The notes: generated from the letters alone by a model not told the origin. Positions 51,151 to 60,733 are shown, counted from the first letter of the stretch. The stretch is 64,000 bases of DNA from Marivita lacus (GCF_014637725.1 NZ_BMFC01000002.1:372907-436906); one strand, 5' to 3'. Numbers and translations are program-made.

Positions 51151-52065
51151 TCATGTCAGGGCGAATTGTACATCCGCGCCAAGCGGACCCATCGGTGCGA
51201 CGCGAATTTTTCCATTTAGATCAATGAGATGGGCAAGCACATTGCGGGTGGCGGCGGGCAGGAGCGCGGGTGGTGTGTCGGTGTAGATGCGCGCGGCGAG
51301 GGTGGCGCTGGTGGCAGGGCCGGACTGCAGCGCATCGAGCACCGCGGCTTCGCGGGACAAGCGGTGCGTGATCAGCCAGTCGAGCCGTGCGGCAGGGTTG
51401 GGGATCGGTGCACCGTGGCCGGAATGGAGCACCGACCACTCCGTGCTGCGCAGCCGCGCGCAGGAGGCCATGAAGTCGGTCAAGTCGCCATCCGGGGGTG
51501 ACACCAGCGAACTGGCCCAGCCCATCACCAGGTCACCGCAGAAAAGGGCATCGTTCCACGCAAAGCTCAGGTGATTGCCGAAATGGCCGGGGGTGTGAAT
51601 CGCCCGCAGGCTCCAGCCTGTGCCGCTGACCGTATCGCCGTCAGCCAGCCGGATGTCCGGCATGAACGCGGCATCCACACCTTCGCCGCCACCCATCAGA
51701 CCACTTGCGGCAAGCTGCTGCATCACGGCGCTGCGCCCGCCAAAGGCATCCGAGAACGCGTAGACCGGCGCGTCGACACGCTCTGACAAGGCACGGGCCA
51801 GCGGCGAATGATCGACATGGGCATGGGTGACAAGGATCGCGGATACCCGATCTGCGCCAATGGCTTGCAGGAGGGCGTTCAGGTGCTCTGCCTTTTCCGG
51901 GCCGGGGTCGATCACGGCCAGATCCCCGTCCCCCAGAAGATAGGTGTTGGTGCCGCGAAACGTCATCGGCGACGGGTTCGGGGCCAGCACGCGACGCAGA
52001 CCGGGGGCCAGTGTCTCGGCGTGTCCGGGGATGGGGTGGAAATCGCGTTGCGGGTCCTGCATCAT
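51151..52065 (-). CDS. Metallo-beta-lactamase fold hydrolase (LACTB2/GloB-like)
   Basis: The 304-residue protein has the metal motif T-H-A-H-V-D-H near residue 80, a GHFGNHLSFAW segment with the next His, the bridging Asp in LFCGDLVMGW, and a terminal His in HSGHGAP. After the catalytic fold comes a C-terminal winged-helix-like region (AARIYTDTPPALLPAATRNVLAHL by position), as in LACTB2-type proteins. It probably hydrolyses a thioester, nucleic acid end or lactone; the substrate is unknown. The ATG at 52065 (or 52062) is chosen. It is divergent from the kinase gene. Confidence 0.87.
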   Translation of the reverse strand: MMQDPQRDFHPIPGHAETLAPGLRRVLAPNPSPMTFRGTNTYLLGDGDLAVIDPGPEKAEHLNALLQAIGADRVSAILVTHAHVDHSPLARALSERVDAPVYAFSDAFGGRSAVMQQLAASGLMGGGEGVDAAFMPDIRLADGDTVSGTGWSLRAIHTPGHFGNHLSFAWNDALFCGDLVMGWASSLVSPPDGDLTDFMASCARLRSTEWSVLHSGHGAPIPNPAARLDWLITHRLSREAAVLDALQSGPATSATLAARIYTDTPPALLPAATRNVLAHLIDLNGKIRVAPMGPLGADVQFALT

Positions 52066-52155
52066 GCGGGCAACAGCATCAGCGCGGACGCAAAATTGCA
52101 ATCCCCGACGCGCGGGGACGTTCCGTTTCCTGCCGCGCTGGAGTAGCGTGGGTGC

Positions 52156-53454
52156 ATGACATTCGACTGGCTCAAACGCTACATGCCGCGCGGACTATAC
52201 GGGCGTGCCGCCCTGATCCTGCTTTTGCCGGTGGTGGCGCTGCAACTTGTGGTGTCTGTCGTGTTTGTTCAGCGCCATTTCGAGGGCGTGACCCAACAGA
52301 TGAGCCGCGAGGTCGCGCGCCAGATCAATGCGACGCTTGCTCCCGAAGCGGCGGATGATCCGGGTCTGGCCGACGCGCTGAGTCTTGATTTCCTGCCCAC
52401 ATCTGCCGGCATGATGCCCGATCGCGACCTGCGGCGCTGGTACGATTTTTCGGGTCTCGCGGTGATCCGCACCCTGCGGGACCATGTGAGCGGATTCGAG
52501 CGGGCGCATCTGGTCGATGACTGGACGGTGCTGATCTGGGTGCAACCCGAAGGCCAACCCCTGACACTGATCGAATTTACCCGCGAACGCGCCTCTGCGT
52601 CGAACCCGCACCAATTGCTGGTCAACATGGTGGTGTTCGGCGCGCTGCTGACGGTGATCGCCTATTTCTACCTGCGCAACCAGTTGCGGCCGATCACCCG
52701 TCTGGCCCGCGCCGCCGAGGCGTTTGGCCGAGGGCGCAACGTGCCCTATTCGCCCTCGGGCGCGGTCGAGGTACGGGCCGCCGGGCATGCGTTTCTGGAC
52801 ATGCGCGCGCGGATCGAACGGCAGATCGAACAGCGCACGATGATGCTGTCGGGAATCAGCCATGACCTGCGCACGCCGCTGACCCGGTTGCGGCTGGCGG
52901 TGTCGATGCTGACCGATGACGACCGAGACGCGCTTGAACGCGATATCGACGACATGCAAAAGCTGATCGACGCCTTCCTCGATTTCGCGCGCGGCAATGC
53001 CGACAGCGGTCAGCCCGAACCGACCGAGATTCCCGATTTCGTGCAGACCGTCGTCGATGACTGCGCGCGGGGCGGCACACCCGTGCGGCTTGTCGAGAGT
53101 GCCGGGGCAGGGAAGGTCATGCTGCGCCAGACTGCGATGCGCCGGGCGATCGAGAACCTGATCGGCAATGCGGAACGCTACGGGTCGCGCTGCGAGGTGT
53201 CAGTGGTTCTGACCGATAAATCCCTGCGCATCCGGATCGAGGATGACGGCCCCGGCATCGCCACCGACCAGCGCGATGCGGCCCTGCGCCCGTTTGTGCG
53301 GCTTGATCCGGCGCGCAATCAGGACAAGGGGTCCGGTGTCGGGCTGGGGCTGGCCATCGCAGCCGACATCGCGCGGGCGCATGGCGGAGTGTTGCGTCTG
53401 GGCGAAAGTGACACGATGGGAGGCCTGCGCGCGGATATCGTCGTGGCCCGCTGA
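52156..53454 (+). CDS. EnvZ-like sensor histidine kinase
   Basis: The 432-residue membrane kinase has two helices (about residues 17-38 and 155-173) enclosing a periplasmic domain, a HAMP segment after the second helix, and the phosphoacceptor His236 in SGISHDLRTPLTR. The ATP-binding domain shows the N box ENLIGNAERYG, the G1 box DDGPGI and G2 GVGLGLAIA. It looks like EnvZ or a close relative. No response regulator gene is next to it in this window, so its partner is elsewhere. It is followed by a thioesterase gene 162 bases on. Confidence 0.9.
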   Translation: MTFDWLKRYMPRGLYGRAALILLLPVVALQLVVSVVFVQRHFEGVTQQMSREVARQINATLAPEAADDPGLADALSLDFLPTSAGMMPDRDLRRWYDFSGLAVIRTLRDHVSGFERAHLVDDWTVLIWVQPEGQPLTLIEFTRERASASNPHQLLVNMVVFGALLTVIAYFYLRNQLRPITRLARAAEAFGRGRNVPYSPSGAVEVRAAGHAFLDMRARIERQIEQRTMMLSGISHDLRTPLTRLRLAVSMLTDDDRDALERDIDDMQKLIDAFLDFARGNADSGQPEPTEIPDFVQTVVDDCARGGTPVRLVESAGAGKVMLRQTAMRRAIENLIGNAERYGSRCEVSVVLTDKSLRIRIEDDGPGIATDQRDAALRPFVRLDPARNQDKGSGVGLGLAIAADIARAHGGVLRLGESDTMGGLRADIVVAR

Positions 53455-53616
53455 ATGGCGTCATTGCACCTGTCTACGACTTTGGTAGCGCGTAAAGTTT
53501 GGGCAATCCGCACAAAAAAAGTTGAAAAGGGTGCCCTTCTTCTGGAATACAATGGAATACCGAAACGCTCTTGGCATGTGCCAAGCCCTGACGAGACGAG
53601 CACAGGACGACCCGGA

Positions 53617-54063
53617 ATGCCGGCATACCAATATGTTCACGATGTCATGCTGCGCGATTGCGAACCATCAGGCATTGTTTTCCTGCCCCGATATTTCGAC
53701 ATGGTGCACACCGTCATCGAGAATTGGCTCGACGAGGCGTTGGACTGGCCGATCAGCCAGATCCTTGGCAGCGACGGGCTGACCATGCCCTTCGTGAACA
53801 TCAATGCGGAGTTTCCGGCACCCAGCCGTCTTGGGGATCGACTGACATGGCGGCTGTCGGTGCGCGAATTGCGGCGCAGCAGCCTGTGGATCGAGTTGTC
53901 CGCCACAACGGGTGCGGAACGCCGGGTTACCATCACAGGCACGCTTGTGCTGTCCGAGGCGATCGCCCTGCGCACCCGGCGCTGGCCTGACCCGATAGCC
54001 GAGCGGATCAAGGAGTACCTTGTCGCGGCCGAGGCGAAATCCGGCAAGCAAGTCGCGGAATAG
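53617..54063 (+). CDS. 4HBT-family acyl-CoA thioesterase
   Basis: The 148-residue hotdog-fold protein matches 4-hydroxybenzoyl-CoA thioesterase-like enzymes. The catalytic loop reads RDCEPSGIVFLPRYFDMVH, where D14 and the following helix correspond to the 4HBT motif. It should hydrolyse a CoA thioester of an aromatic or short acyl group. The ATG at 53617 is chosen; an open frame runs upstream to 53455 but lacks conservation. It ends three bases before the convergent hybrid kinase gene. Confidence 0.82.
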   Translation: MPAYQYVHDVMLRDCEPSGIVFLPRYFDMVHTVIENWLDEALDWPISQILGSDGLTMPFVNINAEFPAPSRLGDRLTWRLSVRELRRSSLWIELSATTGAERRVTITGTLVLSEAIALRTRRWPDPIAERIKEYLVAAEAKSGKQVAE

Positions 54064-54066
54064 CGT

Positions 54067-56277
54067 CTAGACCGCGATCCTGCGCGCGGCGGCGTGCAGG
54101 AATTCGATGAGCTTGGTGCGGTCCAGCGGTTTGAGCAACAGGTCGATCTCGAGCCGCTTGGTTTCCTGCCGCAATTGCACCGACCGTTCCGCGGACACGA
54201 TGGCGCAGGGCAGGCGGCCCAACCGGCGCATCAATTCTTCGTAAAGCTCGGTGCCAGACAGGCCTTCGCCCAGTTGGTAATCCAGCAACAGCGCATCCGG
54301 CGTGATCTGCAGATCCTCCATCAGCTCCAGCGCGCTTTCGGCGGTTTCGCTTTCGATCACGCTGACGCCCCAGCTTTCGATCAGGATCGACATGGCGCGG
54401 CGCAATTGCGGATCGTTTTCCACCAGCAATATGATCAGCCCGGACTTGAGCAGGCTCATCGCCGAAGCGTTGCGCGATTTCACCGGCAGGTTCGGCTGCG
54501 CCTGCCGCGCGAGGGGCACGTTCAGCATGAAACACGATCCGCGCCCAAGTTCGGACCACAGGCCCAGCGGATGGCCCAGCCGCGCACAGGCGCGTTCTAC
54601 GATGGCAAGGCCGAGGCCCAGCCCGTCATTGTTGCTGGCTTTGGTGTCGAGACGGCGGAATTCCTCGAAGATCAGGTTCTGGTTCTCTTCGGCAATCCCC
54701 GGCCCGGTGTCCCAGACCTCGATCCGAACCGAATCGCCATTGCGCCGCGCACCCACAACGACGCGGCCCGTATCGGTATAGCGGATGGCATTGGTCAGCA
54801 GGTTCTGCACGATGCGGCGCAGGTAGGAAGGGTCAGAGTCCACCGCAAGCGAACTGTCGATGATCCGCAGCACCAACCCCTTGCGGGCGGCCAGCATCTC
54901 CATCTCGTCACGCAGCGGATCGAAGATTTCGCGCAGGGCCACCGCGCGGATGTCGAAACTCAGCCCGTCGGTTTCCAGCTTGGAGATGTTCAGCAGCGCG
55001 TCAATGATCTGTTCCGCTGCGCCCAATGCGGTCTCCGCCTTGGCGAGCACCGCCTGTTCGTTGGGGGTGTCGATCTTGTCCGAAAGTGACGCCATGAACA
55101 GCTTGGCTGCCGACAAAGGCTGCAACAGGTCATGGCTCGCCGCCGCGACAAAGCGTGATTTCGACGCGTTTGCCCGTTCCGCGGCGCTCAGCGCGTCTTC
55201 GAGTTCAAGCGTGCGCTCCATCACCCGCTGTTCGAGGATCTCGTTCAATTCATACAGCTTTTGCGCGGCTTCGCGTTCCGCCGTCACATCGGTGCAGGAG
55301 ATCACGAAGCCCCGGTCCGGCATTGCCCGCCCGAAGATGTGCAGCACGATGCTGTCGCCGCGTTGCACCTCGAACGACACCGGCTGGCGCAGCCCGTCGG
55401 ACGTGGCCCAGCGCCGGAACGACGCGCGGTCGATGCCGCGGGTGAACTGGAATGTGTCATCCAGATCGTCCAGCAACCCGGTAAAGGACGCGCCGATCCG
55501 CAAGCGCCGTGCGGGCATGGACAGCAGGCTGCCCAGCTTCTGGTTCCAGCCCACCAGCCGCGCGTTTTCGTCAAAAATGCACACACCCTGGTTCAGGTGG
55601 TCCAGCGTCGCACGGATCATCCGCGTCTGCTTGTCCCGCAGCTTGGCCTGTTCCTGCCGCTCGACGCGCATGATGTCGGTGATGTCGGTCTGCAACACCA
55701 CGGTGCCACCATTCGCGGTGCGGTGTTCGGACACCTGCAGCCAACGGTCATGGATCAGCTGCACGTTGAACATCACCCGCCGATCCTTGTGACGCTGGCG
55801 ACGCATCTTGGCCCATGTGTTGCGGTCCTGATGGTCGGGCAGGTGCAGATAGGCCGACCGGCTGACCCGGTCCACGTAGCTGTCAAAGGCCAGACCGGGT
55901 TTCAGGTCATCCGCCGTATCCCGGAAGTCGCGGCAAAAGCGCGAATTGCACATGACGAGGTCATCATTGGGATCGAACAGCGCGAAGCCCTCGGAAATGG
56001 TCTCGATTGCATCGGCAAGGTTGCGCCGCGCCGCTTCGGTCTCCTGATTGGCGCGGGCCAGTTGTGTATTGGCGTCATGCAGCAGGTCCAGTGTGCTTTC
56101 CAGTTCCAGCGTACGTTCGCGCACCCTCTTTTCCAGAAGCGCCGCGCGTTCGAACTGGGCATAGGCCGCTCCAGAGTGGGTGGTGCCGTATTCGACGCGG
56201 CGCATCAGGCTGTCGGCGATCTTGAGCAGCTTCTCGTTTTGCCGTTCCAGGCTGTCGCTGGGATCAATCAGGGACAC
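54067..56277 (-). CDS. Soluble hybrid sensor histidine kinase with PAS domains and a receiver (NahK-like)
   Basis: The 736-residue protein has no membrane helix. From the N-terminus it has a coiled-coil (residues about 10-85), two PAS-like domains (about 90-205 and 225-335), a second coiled-coil, a phosphoacceptor His382 in AAASHDLLQPLSAAKLF, an HATPase domain (N box NLLTNAIRY, G1 DTGPGI, G2 GLGLGLAIVE) and a C-terminal receiver with the phospho-Asp in LLLDYQLGE. The H box HDLLQP is that of the NahK/ErcS' group. The GTG at 56277 has GAGG upstream and overlaps the FIST gene by 14 bases. It likely takes its input from that FIST protein. Confidence 0.88.
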   Translation of the reverse strand: MSLIDPSDSLERQNEKLLKIADSLMRRVEYGTTHSGAAYAQFERAALLEKRVRERTLELESTLDLLHDANTQLARANQETEAARRNLADAIETISEGFALFDPNDDLVMCNSRFCRDFRDTADDLKPGLAFDSYVDRVSRSAYLHLPDHQDRNTWAKMRRQRHKDRRVMFNVQLIHDRWLQVSEHRTANGGTVVLQTDITDIMRVERQEQAKLRDKQTRMIRATLDHLNQGVCIFDENARLVGWNQKLGSLLSMPARRLRIGASFTGLLDDLDDTFQFTRGIDRASFRRWATSDGLRQPVSFEVQRGDSIVLHIFGRAMPDRGFVISCTDVTAEREAAQKLYELNEILEQRVMERTLELEDALSAAERANASKSRFVAAASHDLLQPLSAAKLFMASLSDKIDTPNEQAVLAKAETALGAAEQIIDALLNISKLETDGLSFDIRAVALREIFDPLRDEMEMLAARKGLVLRIIDSSLAVDSDPSYLRRIVQNLLTNAIRYTDTGRVVVGARRNGDSVRIEVWDTGPGIAEENQNLIFEEFRRLDTKASNNDGLGLGLAIVERACARLGHPLGLWSELGRGSCFMLNVPLARQAQPNLPVKSRNASAMSLLKSGLIILLVENDPQLRRAMSILIESWGVSVIESETAESALELMEDLQITPDALLLDYQLGEGLSGTELYEELMRRLGRLPCAIVSAERSVQLRQETKRLEIDLLLKPLDRTKLIEFLHAAARRIAV

Positions 56278-57460
56278 GGGTCGCCTCGTCGTTGGAAGGG
56301 GGATAGATGGCCACACCCGTCAGGGTCTGGTTCACGTGCAGCCCGCCGATCTGTTCGCCATAGGTGGAAAACCCCACGACGTGATGCGCGCTCAGCACGT
56401 CGGACACTGCGCGGGATTTCTGCAGGCGTCCGGCCTCGATCCGGCGCAGGATGCAATCGCAGCCAAGGATGAACTCGGGCTTTTCGTGCCGCGCAAGGTC
56501 GCGCAGCCCGGCATCCAGATGCGCCACGATGTCGTCATGGTCGGCCAGCGTCAGAACCATGCCCTCGTTGATGGCGGAAAAGAACACCAGATCGTGGTTT
56601 TCCCTGACCTGCCGAATGGCGCGCACGTGATGTACGTCGCCCAGCCGCACCACCACCGGATGTTCGGCAAAGGTGAACTGGTCCAACTGTTCCGGGTCCA
56701 GCCCCAGCAGCCGCGCATATTCCAGCGCTGCGGGTTCTGCGTTGATCTCGTGCACGATCCGGTCCTCGGGAGAGGCGGCGGTGACGACCATCCGCTGCTC
56801 CGTGGGCACAAGGTGGTCAAGGCTGAACACCCGCACAGGGCGGTCGCACCGCACCACCACGACGATGGCGGCGTTCTGCATGACCGTGCCGTTGCGCGCG
56901 AGCCATGTCTGGCCGAACCGCGTGCCGTCACCGGACGAGCCCCCGAAGAGCGGAGTCGGCCCAAGCCCGGCGGACAGGAAGGCGGTCAGTTGTTCCTCGC
57001 GCAGGCTCAGCCCGTCGACCATCAGGAAAGCAAATTCCGAATTCCACCCGGGTGTTTTCTGGGTCAGGGACAACCGCGCCTCGATCAACGTGTCGGCGAT
57101 CGGTTGTTCCTCGATCTTGTCAAGATCTTCAATGGCATAGGTGAGGATCTTGAAGTGATCTCTGCGAAAGCCAACGGCGATGATCTGGTCTTCCTCGTAG
57201 CCCGCGCGACCGATCTCGCCTGCCGTGGTACACGCCAGAACATCCGAGCCACCAAACAGGTGGGACGTTTCGGCCACCAGTCCTGCGAAATCCGCCTCCG
57301 GCGACACAAACAGGCAGACAAGCTCGAAAGGTCCCGGTCCGAGCTGTCTGACTATCTGGTCTGCAGAGTTGGGGTCATCACAGCGCACCTGCGCAACTGC
57401 TATCACCTCCATGGCGGTCTCGGAACGTACGGCCTCAGGAAAAACCCTGCATCCTTCCAC
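56264..57460 (-). CDS. FIST-domain sensor protein (NosP-like)
   Basis: The 398-residue protein has the two halves of the FIST family: FIST_N (about residues 35-225, including FVSPEADFAGLVAETSHLFG by position, ACTTAGEIGRAGY and LFGGSSGDGTRFG) and FIST_C (about 235-380). FIST proteins called NosP bind heme and sense nitric oxide, and in Pseudomonas their gene lies beside nahK. Here a NahK-like kinase overlaps the gene end by 14 bases. The heme-ligating His cannot be assigned with confidence from sequence alone. A start at 57412 is an alternative. It lies 42 bases after the response regulator gene. Confidence 0.85.
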   Translation of the reverse strand: MEGCRVFPEAVRSETAMEVIAVAQVRCDDPNSADQIVRQLGPGPFELVCLFVSPEADFAGLVAETSHLFGGSDVLACTTAGEIGRAGYEEDQIIAVGFRRDHFKILTYAIEDLDKIEEQPIADTLIEARLSLTQKTPGWNSEFAFLMVDGLSLREEQLTAFLSAGLGPTPLFGGSSGDGTRFGQTWLARNGTVMQNAAIVVVVRCDRPVRVFSLDHLVPTEQRMVVTAASPEDRIVHEINAEPAALEYARLLGLDPEQLDQFTFAEHPVVVRLGDVHHVRAIRQVRENHDLVFFSAINEGMVLTLADHDDIVAHLDAGLRDLARHEKPEFILGCDCILRRIEAGRLQKSRAVSDVLSAHHVVGFSTYGEQIGGLHVNQTLTGVAIYPPSNDEATRVPD

Positions 57461-57502
57461 TCTCTGGTTCCCAAGCGTTGGCTATCCCCGATGATACGAG
57501 GA

Positions 57503-58198
57503 TCAGAGGTCGCTTGGCAAGACACGGTTGAAGCGGGCCTCCTGGGCGATCAGCACAGCCTGCGTCCGGCTGTGGACGCCCAGCTTGCGCATGATCGCCG
57601 TGACATGCGCCTTGACCGTGGTTTCCGCGATCGACAGGTCAAAGGCGATCTGCTTGTTCAGCTTGCCCTCGCAGATCAGGTTCAGGATGCGCGCCTGCTG
57701 GTTGGTCAACAGCGCCAGCCGGGACAGCGCGTCTTCGGGTGCGTCGCGGGTGCTGTCCTGCCCATGCGGGTCAATGTAGCCATCGGGCACGAAGGACTGT
57801 CCCTCTCGCACCGTGTCGAACGCCTTGCGGAACACCGCGCGCTGCGAATGCTTGGGCACAAAGCCATTGGCCCCGGCCTTGAGCGCGTGACAGATCATCC
57901 GGTTGTCGGCCATCGACGACACGATCAGGATGGTCGTTTTCGGTGCCGCCGTGCGCAGCCGCACCAGCCCGTCGAGGCCATTGACGTCCGGCAGGTTCAG
58001 ATCGAGCAGGATCAGGTCGAACTCCGTATTCGTACCCACCGTGTCCAGCGCGGCATCCATGGTGCCCACCGTCTGGATCTCGGCAAAATTGGCAATGGAG
58101 CGGAGTGTGAGCATCAGCGCGTCGCAGAACAAGGGATGGTCATCCACCACCAGCGCGGTCAGTTCTGTTGTTGGAATGTCTCGCATTGCTCTGCTCAT
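57503..58198 (-). CDS. LuxR/NarL-type response regulator
   Basis: The 231-residue protein has a receiver domain (residues about 12-128; acidic pair D19-D20, phospho-Asp D66 in LILLDLNLP, Lys near 115 in FVPKHS) and a LuxR-type helix-turn-helix (about 160-225, ending in TVKAHVTAIMRKLGVHSRTQAV by position). It is probably phosphorylated by the hybrid kinase two genes downstream. Starts at 58198 or 58186 are possible. It leads the three-gene operon and is divided from livM by 109 bases. Confidence 0.9.
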   Translation of the reverse strand: MSRAMRDIPTTELTALVVDDHPLFCDALMLTLRSIANFAEIQTVGTMDAALDTVGTNTEFDLILLDLNLPDVNGLDGLVRLRTAAPKTTILIVSSMADNRMICHALKAGANGFVPKHSQRAVFRKAFDTVREGQSFVPDGYIDPHGQDSTRDAPEDALSRLALLTNQQARILNLICEGKLNKQIAFDLSIAETTVKAHVTAIMRKLGVHSRTQAVLIAQEARFNRVLPSDL

Positions 58199-58307
58199 TT
58201 CTGTCGCCTGTGCGGCAGACGCGGCGACCGTCTGCCTGTCCCTCCAGACTAGGAGGCTAAATCCGCGCCGTCACTTGCCGAAAGGTCTCATACGGCGCGG
58301 AAGCCTG

Positions 58308-59597
58308 TTATCGCTCGGGCAAGAGCCCCCTCGGGTTCAGACGCAGCACCAGCAGCAGGATCAGCCCCATGGTCAGCAGCCGCATGTGCTGCACGCTGTC
58401 CATAAGATGATCCTTGAGCCAAGAGCCATCCGCCATGCCCGCCGTGATCCCGGTCATCAGCAACTGTCCCATCGGTTCGACCTGCACCCAAAGGAACCAT
58501 ATCAGGAACCCGCCCAGCACCGCGCCAAGGTTGTTGCCAGACCCGCCGACGATCACCATCACCCAGATCAGGAACGTATACCGCAGCGGCTGGTAACTGC
58601 CCGGCGTCAACTGGCCGTCCAGTGTTGTCATCATGGCACCCGCCACTCCGCAGATGGCCGAACCAAGCACGAAGACCTGCAGATGCCGCCCGGTGACGTC
58701 CTTGCCCATGGCCCGCGCCGCCGTCTCGTTGTCGCGGATCGCCCGCATCATCCGGCCCCAGGGGCTGTTCAGCGCAAGCTGCGACAGCACCAGAAGCACG
58801 ATCAGGACAGCGGCGAACAGCAGCCCGTATTCGATCTTGACATAGATCGTCGACGCGGTGGTCGCATCCAGCCCGAAGCCTGCTGCCCGTTCGACAAAGG
58901 CGGGATCGTTCTGCAGATCGACCTCGTAAGGTACGGGACGGGGCAGACCGATGACGTTTTTCACGCCCCGCGCCATCCAGTCCTCGTTCTTGAGGATGGC
59001 AATGATGATCTCGGCAATGCCCAGCGTGGCGATGGCCAGGTAGTCCGACCGCAGGCCCAGTGCCGTCTTGCCGATCACATAGGCCGCCCCTGCCGCCAGC
59101 ACGCCGCCCACGGGCCAGGCCAGCAGCACCGGCAGGCCCAATCCACCCAGGTAGCCTGCCAGCGCCGGATCAACCGCCTCGACGGCCTCGACGGCCGGGT
59201 CCAGGACCATGCGGTAGATCACCATCCCGATCAGCAGCACCGCCGCTGTGGCCCAACCCCGCAGCTTGCCCGACACGCGTGACCAGACCAGAACCGCCGC
59301 CACGATGGTCGCGGCCCCCAGCACCAACCCCAACAGGATGTTGCCGCCCCCGGCCTGCCAGGCCGCGCCCACCGGCGGCATCGAAATCAGCACGACCGCC
59401 AACCCGCCCAGCGCGACGAAGCCCATCACGCCCACATTGAACAGCCCCGCGAGACCCCATTGCAGGTTCACGCCCAGTGCCATCACCGCAGAGATCAGCC
59501 CCATGTTCAGAATGAGCAGCGCCGAGTTCCAGCTTTGCAGAAACCCGGTCCCGATGATCAGCCCGGCCACTGCGGCAAACATAAGAACGGTTCTCAT
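58308..59597 (-). CDS. livM: Branched-chain amino acid ABC transporter permease LivM
   Basis: The 429-residue permease has about ten helices. It carries the LivM-type GLAGLFNVGVMGFVALGG segment near residue 48-65 and the EAA-like loop ending in RAMGKDVTGRHLQVFVLGSAICGVAG near residue 300. A hydrophobic insertion around residues 85-125 makes it longer than typical LivM. Its start overlaps livH as ATGA. It is the last gene of the liv operon. Confidence 0.92.
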   Translation of the reverse strand: MRTVLMFAAVAGLIIGTGFLQSWNSALLILNMGLISAVMALGVNLQWGLAGLFNVGVMGFVALGGLAVVLISMPPVGAAWQAGGGNILLGLVLGAATIVAAVLVWSRVSGKLRGWATAAVLLIGMVIYRMVLDPAVEAVEAVDPALAGYLGGLGLPVLLAWPVGGVLAAGAAYVIGKTALGLRSDYLAIATLGIAEIIIAILKNEDWMARGVKNVIGLPRPVPYEVDLQNDPAFVERAAGFGLDATTASTIYVKIEYGLLFAAVLIVLLVLSQLALNSPWGRMMRAIRDNETAARAMGKDVTGRHLQVFVLGSAICGVAGAMMTTLDGQLTPGSYQPLRYTFLIWVMVIVGGSGNNLGAVLGGFLIWFLWVQVEPMGQLLMTGITAGMADGSWLKDHLMDSVQHMRLLTMGLILLLVLRLNPRGLLPER

Positions 59598-60604
59598 ATC
59601 GATTTCCCTCGGAAAAGGCCGGTTGGTCGGAACAGGAGCACGATCACGAGGATCACGAAGCTGACCGCAAACTTGTATTCCGTGCTCAGGATCTGCACCA
59701 AACCCTCGGGTTCAAGGGCAGGGGGCATCAGGTAGACCAGCACCTTTTTCCAGGCATAGGTGATCCCGACCTCGGAAAACGCGATCACGAACCCGCCCGC
59801 GATGGCGCCCAGCGGATTGCCAAGACCTCCGACAATGGCGGCCGCGAAGATCGGCAGCAGAAGCTGGAAATAGGTGAACGCCTTGAACGACTTGTCCAAC
59901 CCGTAAAGCACCCCGGCGACGGTCGCCAGGGACGCCACGATCAGCCATGTCACCAGCACCACGCGTTCGGGGTTGATGCCCGACAAGAGCGCCAGATCCT
60001 CGTTGTCGGAAAAGGCGCGCATGGATTTGCCGGTGCGCGTCTTGTTCAGGAACCAGAACAGCGCCGCCACCACGATCACCGCCGTCACCACCGTGATCAC
60101 CTGCGTCGTGCGCAGCGCCAATCCTTCCTCGAGCCCCGTCATGTCCCGGAACGTGCGCGCCGAGATCACAAACCGCTCGCCATCGGCAAAGCGGTAATCG
60201 TCCGGCCCGATGATGATGCGCGTGAGGCCGTTATAGATGAACATCACCCCCATCGACACGATCACCAGGATCACAGGCTTGGCCTTTTGCGCCCGGTAGA
60301 ACTTGTAGACATAGCGGTCGGTCAAGAGCACCAGTGCCGTTGCGCCCAGAATGCCGATCGGGATTGCCAGCAACGCGGTGGGCAGCGGCCCCAGGCTGAC
60401 GCCCATCGCCTGCAGCCCCCAGGTGGTCAGCACCGCGAACATGGTCCCCACCGCCATCGTGTCGCCATGGGCAAAGTTGGAAAACCGCAGGATGCCGTAG
60501 ATCAGCGTGACCCCAAGCGCGCCAAGCGCCAACTGGCTGCCATAGGCAATCGCCGGGATCAGCACGAAATTGGCCAGCGCCACAAATCCGTTCAACAGGT
60601 CCAT
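59594..60604 (-). CDS. livH: Branched-chain amino acid ABC transporter permease LivH
   Basis: The 336-residue permease has the LivH features YGILRFSNFAHGDTMAVG near residue 36-53 and the EAA-like segment (RTGKSMRAFSDNEDLALLSGI by position), and the AAIVGGLGNPLGAIAGGFVIA loop near residue 255. It forms the membrane channel with LivM. It lies 129 bases after livF, a gap filled by a repeat-like element, and overlaps livM by four bases. Confidence 0.93.
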   Translation of the reverse strand: MDLLNGFVALANFVLIPAIAYGSQLALGALGVTLIYGILRFSNFAHGDTMAVGTMFAVLTTWGLQAMGVSLGPLPTALLAIPIGILGATALVLLTDRYVYKFYRAQKAKPVILVIVSMGVMFIYNGLTRIIIGPDDYRFADGERFVISARTFRDMTGLEEGLALRTTQVITVVTAVIVVAALFWFLNKTRTGKSMRAFSDNEDLALLSGINPERVVLVTWLIVASLATVAGVLYGLDKSFKAFTYFQLLLPIFAAAIVGGLGNPLGAIAGGFVIAFSEVGITYAWKKVLVYLMPPALEPEGLVQILSTEYKFAVSFVILVIVLLFRPTGLFRGKSI

Positions 60605-60639
60605 CAGGCGGTGCCTTCCTTGATCATCCGAAGCGTCCC

Positions 60640-60730
60640 CTGCTTCTTCTTTTTACAAATATGCAAATCCATCATCTCCCTCCCGCGCGCCGCTTGGCAA
60701 AGGCGTAGGCCGGGCATCTGCCCGGCACCC
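60640..60730 (-). repeat. Roseobacter-type intergenic repeat, copy B, between livF and livH
   Basis: Read on the minus strand, a perfect 8-bp stem (GCCGGGCA / TGCCCGGC, 60709-60726, two-base loop) is followed by a GGGAGGGAGATGATGG stretch and the tail ATATTTGTAAAAAGAAGAAG (60662-60643). The tail resembles that of copy A at 2170-2190 in the shared TATTTG-AAA-AGAAGA order. It lies inside the liv operon, so it may also modulate expression of livH and livM. Confidence 0.5.
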
Positions 60731-60733
60731 CCG

